A stretch of 64,000 nucleotides of DNA from CAYRWR01 sp964537555 (GTDB lineage: Bacteria > Spirochaetota > Brevinematia > Brevinematales > CAYRWR01): contig CAZIAD010000016.1 in NCBI GenBank assembly GCA_964537555.1, forward strand, positions 1 through 64,000, written 5' to 3'. A model generated the notes under the pieces. It did no database searches and was not told the DNA's origin. It saw only the letters and a program-made list of their open reading frames with translations. Shown here piece by piece: positions 58,520 to 64,000 of this stretch (position 1 is the first letter of the stretch; each line of letters begins with the position of its first letter). The position numbers were made by a program, and so were the translations under genes.

Positions 58520-59302
58520 ATGTTATTTGACTATTTTGTAAATAGTTTCCAGATCTATCTGATAATATTTATCCGGCTCCTGGGAATGTTTGTATCCGCA
58601 CCCTTTTTCTCCGGCGGGGCTATGCCTTTCCGGTATAGATTAGGTTTTACTTTTTTTGTAGCCCTGGTGGCCACTCCCATTGTTGTGGGGACCGGCATTT
58701 TACAGGCTCCTCCTGATGCTGCCCAGTTCATAGGCACTCTTTTTTCCAATTTTGTACTGGGATTGGGTATCGGGTTTTTTGTTTATATGGCCATCACTGC
58801 CTTTCAGGTATCAGCGCAGGTATTTTCCATCCCCATGGGCCTGGGGATGAATGAAGTGGTAGACCCTATGTCACAGATTCAAGTGCCGGCCCTGGGAAAT
58901 ATCCTGGGAGTAATGGCCCTGTTTTTACTGTTCCGGGTGGATGGGCATTTTTACCTGATACAGATTGTGGTGGACAGCTTTAAGAGCTCTGCCGGGCTGG
59001 ACTTCCATTCCACAGAGCTGATCTACCGGAGCCTCATGAACGGCCTCATCCTTATGTTTGAGATTGCCATAAAGATAGCCCTGCCCATCATTGCAGTGAC
59101 ATTGATGCTGGATATGGCCATGGGATTAATATCCCGGGTGGCTCCCCAGTTTAACGTGATGATCATGGGATTTAATATTAAGATACTGGCGGGATTTGCC
59201 ATCATCTGGCTGATACTGCCTGCAGTAATAGACCTGGGTTCGGGTATTGTGAACGGGATCATAAACAGCGCCCGGGAACTGGTAGCGGCAATGGGAACCT
59301 AG
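58520..59302 (+). CDS. fliR: Flagellar export gate protein FliR
   Basis: This 260-residue protein has six to seven hydrophobic helices and the family segments ARLLGMFVSAPFF-like (IFIRLLGMFVSAPFFSG) and FSIPMGLGMNEVVDP. It is the single FliR subunit of the gate. No strong ribosome site is seen, suggesting coupling to fliQ. Confidence 0.94.
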   Translation: MLFDYFVNSFQIYLIIFIRLLGMFVSAPFFSGGAMPFRYRLGFTFFVALVATPIVVGTGILQAPPDAAQFIGTLFSNFVLGLGIGFFVYMAITAFQVSAQVFSIPMGLGMNEVVDPMSQIQVPALGNILGVMALFLLFRVDGHFYLIQIVVDSFKSSAGLDFHSTELIYRSLMNGLILMFEIAIKIALPIIAVTLMLDMAMGLISRVAPQFNVMIMGFNIKILAGFAIIWLILPAVIDLGSGIVNGIINSARELVAAMGT

Positions 59303-59310
59303 AGGGATAT

Positions 59311-60471
59311 ATGGATATTATAAGAGATTGGGACTTAAGCGCATTACTGGAATCTGCACATCATCTGTCATATACCTACGACCTGCAATGGTTTGCGGCT
59401 GAAGATGAAGGCCGTACAGAAGATCCTACCGAATACAAGAAGAAAAAAGCCCGGGATGAAGGTAATGTCCCCAAATCACAGGAGCTTACCGGTATCATAG
59501 TCTTTCTGCTCTGTTTCTGGACCCTGGCCCTTTTAGGTAAACAGACCTTCAAGGGATTGCAGGACATCATGACCTTTTTTGTAAATGGCATGCTGGATAT
59601 CAAGATCAGTGGAAACAACCTGGGAAATCTTTATGCCCAGATGCTATGGCTTATAGCCCGGGTAGTCCTGCCCATTATGGGAGTAGGAGTGGTGGCAGCA
59701 TTTGGAGCCAACATCATCCAGACCGGATTTTTGTTCACCACCAAGAAACTCAAGCCCAATATATCCAAGATATGGACCAATATACCCAAAAACCTGAAGA
59801 AGATGTTCTGGTCTTCAGAGACGATGTTTAATCTCTTGAAGTCTATCCTGAAAGTGGTGGGTGTGTTCAGCATAGCAGCCATAGTGGTCTCCAACCGTAT
59901 TGTACAGATCCTGACTATACCTCAGCTCTCAGCAGGACAATCCCTGAGCCTCATTGCCAATATCATCCTGCAGTTTGTATCCATTGCCGGAGTAATGCTG
60001 CTGGTCTTTGCCATTGGAGACTATGCCTTCCAGAGATGGCAATACATACAGTCATTAAAAATGACTAAGCAGGAGATCAAGCAGGAAATGAAAGAGATGG
60101 AAGGAAACCCCGAGATAAAGGCCAAGATCCGTGAAATGGAAAGACGTATCCTGTCCCGTAAGATGATCAACGAAGTCCCCAATGCGGATGTGGTCATCAC
60201 CAACCCTACCCACTTCGCTGTAGCCATAAAATATGATCCTAATTATATGGCTGCCCCTCTGGTAGTGGCTAAAGGGGAAAATGCCTTTGCCCAGCGCATC
60301 AAGGAAGTGGCCCGAGAAAATAATGTATATGTGATTGAAAATAAACCCTTAGCCCGGGAACTGTACAAGAAAGTAGAGGTCGGACAGGAGATCCCTGCCG
60401 AACTGTTTATGGCCGTGGCTAAAGTACTGTCCATGGTATATCAGATGAAGTCTCCCATAGAGGCAGCCTGA
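59311..60471 (+). CDS. flhB: Flagellar export switch protein FlhB
   Basis: This 386-residue protein has an N-terminal soluble part with GRTEDPTEYKKKKARDEGNVPKS, four membrane helices (about 50-220), and a cytosolic domain with the self-cleaving NPTH motif (about residues 298-301). Cleavage switches export from rod/hook to filament substrates. The acidic start and QEIKQEMKEMEGNPEIKAKIREMERR linker are typical. It follows fliR by eight bases. Confidence 0.96.
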   Translation: MDIIRDWDLSALLESAHHLSYTYDLQWFAAEDEGRTEDPTEYKKKKARDEGNVPKSQELTGIIVFLLCFWTLALLGKQTFKGLQDIMTFFVNGMLDIKISGNNLGNLYAQMLWLIARVVLPIMGVGVVAAFGANIIQTGFLFTTKKLKPNISKIWTNIPKNLKKMFWSSETMFNLLKSILKVVGVFSIAAIVVSNRIVQILTIPQLSAGQSLSLIANIILQFVSIAGVMLLVFAIGDYAFQRWQYIQSLKMTKQEIKQEMKEMEGNPEIKAKIREMERRILSRKMINEVPNADVVITNPTHFAVAIKYDPNYMAAPLVVAKGENAFAQRIKEVARENNVYVIENKPLARELYKKVEVGQEIPAELFMAVAKVLSMVYQMKSPIEAA

Positions 60472-60492
60472 TAACCGGAAGGAGATGAAAAA

Positions 60493-62601
60493 ATGGCAGA
60501 ACCCCAGAATCAGAATGTAAGTGTAAACCCCTTAGCCGGATTTATTAAGAGCCTGCGTACCAATGTAGATGTGTTTGTAGGAGTGGCGGCAGTGGGCGTA
60601 GTCCTGATGTTGATCATCCCCCTGCCTCCTATCATACTGGATATCCTGCTGATAGCTAACCTGTCCCTGTCATTTATGATCATTCTATCGACGGTCTACA
60701 TAAAGAACCCGTCTGATTTTAATGCCTTTCCTACCCTGATACTGCTCACTACAGTATTCGGGCTGGCCTTGAATGTCTCTTCCACCCGTCTCATCCTGAC
60801 AGAAGCTTTTGCCGGAAACATCATACAGGCCTTTGGTAGCTTTGTGGTACGGGATAATCTGGTAGTAGGACTGATCATCTTTGTGATCCTGCTGGCCATA
60901 CAGTTCCTGGTCATCACCAAAGGTGCGGGCCGTGTGTCTGAAGTAGCCGCCCGTTTCACCCTGGACGCTCTGCCCGGAAAACAGCTGGCTATCAATGAAG
61001 ACCTCAATGCAGGCCTCATAGATGAAGAAGAAGCTAAAAAAAGGCGTGTAGAACTGCGTATGGAAGCAGATTTTTATGGAGCCATGGATGGTTCGTCTAA
61101 ATTCGTATCCGGTAACATCAAGGTAGCTCTGGTAGTCACAATCGTGGATATCATCGGAGGACTGATAGTAGGTATGGCCCAGAACGGCCAGGGTGTAGGA
61201 GAAGCGGCTAACACCTATGTGCTTTTGACAGTAGGAGACGGACTGGTATCCCAGATCCCGGCCCTGCTTATTTCTACCGCTACCGGTATTATCGTGACCC
61301 GTACTACCTCAAAGGAAAAATTCGCCAAAGATGTGATCAGCCAGATCTCTTCTGCACCAAAGGTGATGTATATCGCCGGAGCCGGAATTGCTCTCATGGG
61401 AATACTACCCGGATTTCCTACCCTTCTGAACTTCCTGATCGGTGGACTGATCGGAGGATCCGGGATCCTGATGGACAGAGCTCAGAAACGTAAAGAAGAG
61501 GAAAAGAAAGAGATCGATAAAGGCCAGCATATGGCTGAAAAAGCGACTACTATCGAAGATATTGTCCGTCTTGACCCCATGAACCTGGAGATAGGCTACA
61601 ACCTCATTCCCCTGGTCGATAAAGAGCAGGGTGGCGACCTTCTGGAGCGTATCAAGCTCATCCGGAAGCGTATCGGCCTGGACCTGGGTATCCTGGTCCC
61701 TCCCATACGTATCATCGATAACGTCGCTATTGACAGCTCAGAGTATCTGATCAAGATCCGTGGAACAGAAATAGCCCGTGGTAAGGTTATGGTCAACCGC
61801 CTCCTCGCCATGAATCCCAGCCTGGACCTGGAAGGGATCGACGGGCTGGAGATAAAAGAGCCTGCGTTTGGAATGAAGGCCAAGTGGATCTCGGAAGATC
61901 AGCGTGCCAAGGCAGAGACACTGGGCTTTGACATCTTTGACCCTCCTTCAGTAGTAGCCACTCACCTCACCGAGGTCATCAAGAACAATGCCTCAGAGCT
62001 TCTGTCCCGCCAGGATGTACAGTCCATGATCGATGCCCTGCGCAGAGAATATCCCGCAGTTATAGATGAAGTCCTGAAAAATGCCAATGTGGGTGAGATA
62101 CAAAAAGTCCTGCAAAACCTGCTTCATGAAGGGGTTAAGATCCGGAATATGCTGGGTATCCTGGAGACGATTGCTGACTATGCCTCATCTGTGAAAAACA
62201 TCGATCTGCTCACTGAATATGTCAGACAGGCCCTGGGTAAACAGATAGTGACTAAATTTGCTGATGATAATAAAAATCTGAAAGGTATAGTGATCGATCC
62301 GGAACTGGAAGAAGTACTGTCCGATTCCATACAGGAGACTCCGCAAGGCCTGGTATCTACTCTGGATACTGAAATACTGCACCAGTTTGTCAATGAAGCC
62401 GGCAGTCAGATCGAAGAAGCCCTCAAGAAAGGTATACAGCCCGTGATTCTGTCTTCCCAGAAGACCCGCAGACTGGTCAGAGAGATGCTGCAGCGTTCTT
62501 TTCCTACCATTGGCATCCTGTCCTATAGTGAGATACCCAGCGATTACAGCCTGGACCAGATAGCTATGATATCCTTAAATCTGGAACTGGCTAGTGTATA
62601 A
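60493..62601 (+). CDS. flhA: Flagellar export protein FlhA
   Basis: This 702-residue protein has eight N-terminal helices (to about residue 335) and a large cytosolic domain. The FHIPEP family signature RFTLDALPGKQLAINEDLNAG (about 155-175) is intact, as is ISTATGIIVTR. It forms the nonameric export ring and drives substrate entry. GGAG upstream of the ATG. Confidence 0.97.
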   Translation: MAEPQNQNVSVNPLAGFIKSLRTNVDVFVGVAAVGVVLMLIIPLPPIILDILLIANLSLSFMIILSTVYIKNPSDFNAFPTLILLTTVFGLALNVSSTRLILTEAFAGNIIQAFGSFVVRDNLVVGLIIFVILLAIQFLVITKGAGRVSEVAARFTLDALPGKQLAINEDLNAGLIDEEEAKKRRVELRMEADFYGAMDGSSKFVSGNIKVALVVTIVDIIGGLIVGMAQNGQGVGEAANTYVLLTVGDGLVSQIPALLISTATGIIVTRTTSKEKFAKDVISQISSAPKVMYIAGAGIALMGILPGFPTLLNFLIGGLIGGSGILMDRAQKRKEEEKKEIDKGQHMAEKATTIEDIVRLDPMNLEIGYNLIPLVDKEQGGDLLERIKLIRKRIGLDLGILVPPIRIIDNVAIDSSEYLIKIRGTEIARGKVMVNRLLAMNPSLDLEGIDGLEIKEPAFGMKAKWISEDQRAKAETLGFDIFDPPSVVATHLTEVIKNNASELLSRQDVQSMIDALRREYPAVIDEVLKNANVGEIQKVLQNLLHEGVKIRNMLGILETIADYASSVKNIDLLTEYVRQALGKQIVTKFADDNKNLKGIVIDPELEEVLSDSIQETPQGLVSTLDTEILHQFVNEAGSQIEEALKKGIQPVILSSQKTRRLVREMLQRSFPTIGILSYSEIPSDYSLDQIAMISLNLELASV

Positions 62602-62619
62602 GGAATTACACTAAATACT

Positions 62620-62648
62620 TTGCATAAATATTTAATAAATGATACAAT
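62620..62648 (+). promoter_or_regulatory. Sigma-70-type promoter candidate for flhF-flhG
   Basis: TTGCAT (62620-62625), 17 bases, TACAAT (62643-62648). Initiation near 62655; the operon promoter upstream may also reach these genes. Confidence 0.55.
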
Positions 62649-62671
62649 AGAGCATACATGAGGAGAGGGGA

Positions 62672-63910
62672 ATGGAGTATCTAGTTTTTCAGGGGCAGAC
62701 CTATAAAGAGGCCTATGACCAGATGTATCTGGAAGGATATGAAAAGAATATTCTGGATCAGATGCATATCATCCGGCGGGTAGAAGAAGAAAAGAAAAGC
62801 TTCTTTGGCCTGCGAAAAAACAAAAACTTTAAGATCATAGTGGGAGTGAGCCGGAACAAAAAAAGCCTGAAACCTGCTGCCGCAACCCCGGATCTCTTTA
62901 AAACACCTACCACTGAAGTACCCAAGGCAAATCCCCTGCCTGCTCGTACCCCATCCGACCCTCTGGAAAGCGATAAATTAAAAAAAGATGTGACTCAATT
63001 AAAAGATTCATTTACCCAGCTGGAATTATTTATCAAAGAACAGATGACTGGCATCAAAGATCAGATGCTCCAGACTCAGATACAGGACAATATCACAGAA
63101 GATAAAAAGATCATAGAAGATGTAGAGATCACCACAAAAAACATCAAATGGTGTGAGAACTTCCTGAGAGAAAGAGAGTTCGCCGGATTCCTCATCGAAG
63201 ACATAGTAACTGAACTCCAGAAACAGCCTAAAGAAGTATTGATAGAAAAGCCCCAGATTTTATCCTTTGTGAGGGACTTTCTGTCCAGGCACATCGTGAT
63301 AGAAGACCTGTCTATCGACAATTACAACTACGGCAACACTATCCTTCTGGCCGGCCCTACCGGAGTGGGTAAGACCATTACTATTGTTAAAATGGCTGCT
63401 CATATAGCCGCAATGAGACAAAAGTCTATGCGCTTCATCTCAGTAGACCGTTACAAGGTGGGGGCAGATTCCCAGATCAAGACTTATTCAGGCTATCTGC
63501 AGGCGCCCTACTACCCCATCAATAAAGAAGAAGAGTTTTTTGACCTCATTAATAAAAAAGAGTCAGACTTTACCTTTGTAGATACCGCAGGTAAAAGCCC
63601 CAGGGAGACTATCGCCATCCAGGAACTGGGTAAGTGGATACAGAAATGCAACAAGAAAGTGGATGTCCATCTGGTGGTATCTGCCACTACCAAACCGGCA
63701 GATCTGGATTTTATTGTGGACAAATACCAGGATATCAATTTCTCCCACATTATAGCCACTAAGCTGGATGAGACTCTGTATCTGGGCTCTATCTTATCTA
63801 TACTCTATAAGACCCAGAAACCTATGTCCTTCATAACTAACGGCCAGGAAGTCCCCGAAGACTTTGGGGTAGCCAACATAGAGAAGATGATATCTGATTC
63901 AATAAAATAA
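62672..63910 (+). CDS. flhF: Flagellar SRP-like GTPase FlhF
   Basis: This 412-residue GTPase has an N-terminal basic domain and a Pro-rich linker (about 70-105), a helical N domain and an SRP54-type G domain: AGPTGVGKT (about residues 227-235), FISVDRYKVGADSQIKTYS, FVDTAGKSPRET and ATKLDET. FlhF sets flagellar number and position, working with FlhG. AGGAGAGGGG lies upstream of the ATG. Confidence 0.95.
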   Translation: MEYLVFQGQTYKEAYDQMYLEGYEKNILDQMHIIRRVEEEKKSFFGLRKNKNFKIIVGVSRNKKSLKPAAATPDLFKTPTTEVPKANPLPARTPSDPLESDKLKKDVTQLKDSFTQLELFIKEQMTGIKDQMLQTQIQDNITEDKKIIEDVEITTKNIKWCENFLREREFAGFLIEDIVTELQKQPKEVLIEKPQILSFVRDFLSRHIVIEDLSIDNYNYGNTILLAGPTGVGKTITIVKMAAHIAAMRQKSMRFISVDRYKVGADSQIKTYSGYLQAPYYPINKEEEFFDLINKKESDFTFVDTAGKSPRETIAIQELGKWIQKCNKKVDVHLVVSATTKPADLDFIVDKYQDINFSHIIATKLDETLYLGSILSILYKTQKPMSFITNGQEVPEDFGVANIEKMISDSIK

Positions 63911-63969
63911 TTAATATGCCGATATTGTAATCAGAGTTAGGCCATAAATATTTCAGATAAGAGGAAAAT

Positions 63970-64000
63970 ATGTCCGTTTTATTAGGACCAGACCAGGCCG
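63970..64000 (+). CDS. flhG: Flagellar ParA-like ATPase FlhG (start only)
   Basis: Ten codons remain before the window ends: MSVLLGPDQA. The GPDQA start, the place right after flhF and GAGGAAA upstream fit FlhG, whose N-terminus carries a DQAxxLR motif that activates FlhF. The Walker A part is outside the window. Confidence 0.7.
   Translation, partial: MSVLLGPDQA

Noticed and set aside
1..64000. tRNA or rRNA genes, CRISPR arrays, insertion sequences
   Set aside because: No T-arm motifs, repeat-spacer pattern, transposase or integrase sequence could be found by eye on either strand.

Overview
The window reads as a chromosomal segment of a spirochaete (Spirochaetota). The main evidence is two tandem FlaB-type periplasmic flagellins, FlgI and FlgA, a fliPQR-flhBAFG run, a DUF1577/PilZ-like protein, an OmpL47-type repeat protein and a SpoIIE phosphatase/STAS pair. 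Base composition is moderate, and dnaE and the stretch behind it are visibly richer in G+C. I cannot place it below phylum. There are no rRNA or tRNA genes, CRISPR arrays or recognisable insertion sequences.

Layout. 0-6.7 kb (- strand): a surface-polysaccharide and cell-wall run (DegT aminotransferase cut by the window edge, CapD-type sugar dehydratase, MurE, Wzz-like chain-length protein) with mnmG upstream. 6.8-9.7 kb (+): two membrane/exported unknowns, then rpsT and an HU-like gene. 9.9-14.3 kb: a PilZ-like protein, Nif3, MltG, and rplU-prp-rpmA-dksA-like. 14.4-20 kb: flgA-flgI behind a sigma-28-like promoter, then DUF503, purine nucleoside phosphorylase, malic enzyme, a GNAT and a HAD phosphatase. 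20-26.4 kb: yebC, a PAS-GGDEF diguanylate cyclase, OmpL47-like, cheW and envelope unknowns. 26.5-28.7 kb: amtB-PII and a divergent small Cys-rich gene. 28.8-32.8 kb: corC-like, thpR, a GHKL ATPase, surE, a HEAT protein and a LiaF-like protein. 32.8-42.4 kb (- strand): ATP-grasp, TrpB2, STAS, GAF-SpoIIE phosphatase, TPR lipid-envelope-type exported protein, DUF2225, a 44-residue membrane protein and GDPD. 42.6-48.7 kb (+): dnaE, a 0.7-kb GC-rich gene desert, and two flaB genes. 48.9-53.2 kb (-): an SDR, lspA and ileS. 53.4-56.5 kb: a periplasmic unknown, a eukaryotic-type HisA, an AT-rich island between inverted 32-bp repeats, and a tandem-CBM21 lipoprotein. 56.7-64 kb (+): RseC-like, then fliP-fliQ-fliR-flhB-flhA-flhF-flhG, running off the window.

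Regulation is the most distinctive part. (1) A near-perfect sigma-54 promoter at 16343-16358 has a palindromic upstream site and is followed only about 50 bases later by a strong terminator. This predicts a roughly 66-nt small RNA with no reading frame. (2) The amtB-PII operon and a 58-residue Cys-rich orphan are divergently preceded by sigma-54-type promoters, with a 49-bp imperfect palindrome between them. (3) Both flagellin leaders carry an AAGGAY hexaloop hairpin followed by a GGA-containing ribosome site. This is the two-site arrangement expected for CsrA control of flagellin. (4) The fliP leader is long and structured. (5) A TGTGA-N6-TCACA site lies upstream of the CBM21 lipoprotein gene.

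All promoter, RNA and binding-site calls are read by eye from the sequence. Family assignments come from recalled motifs, not from a database search.
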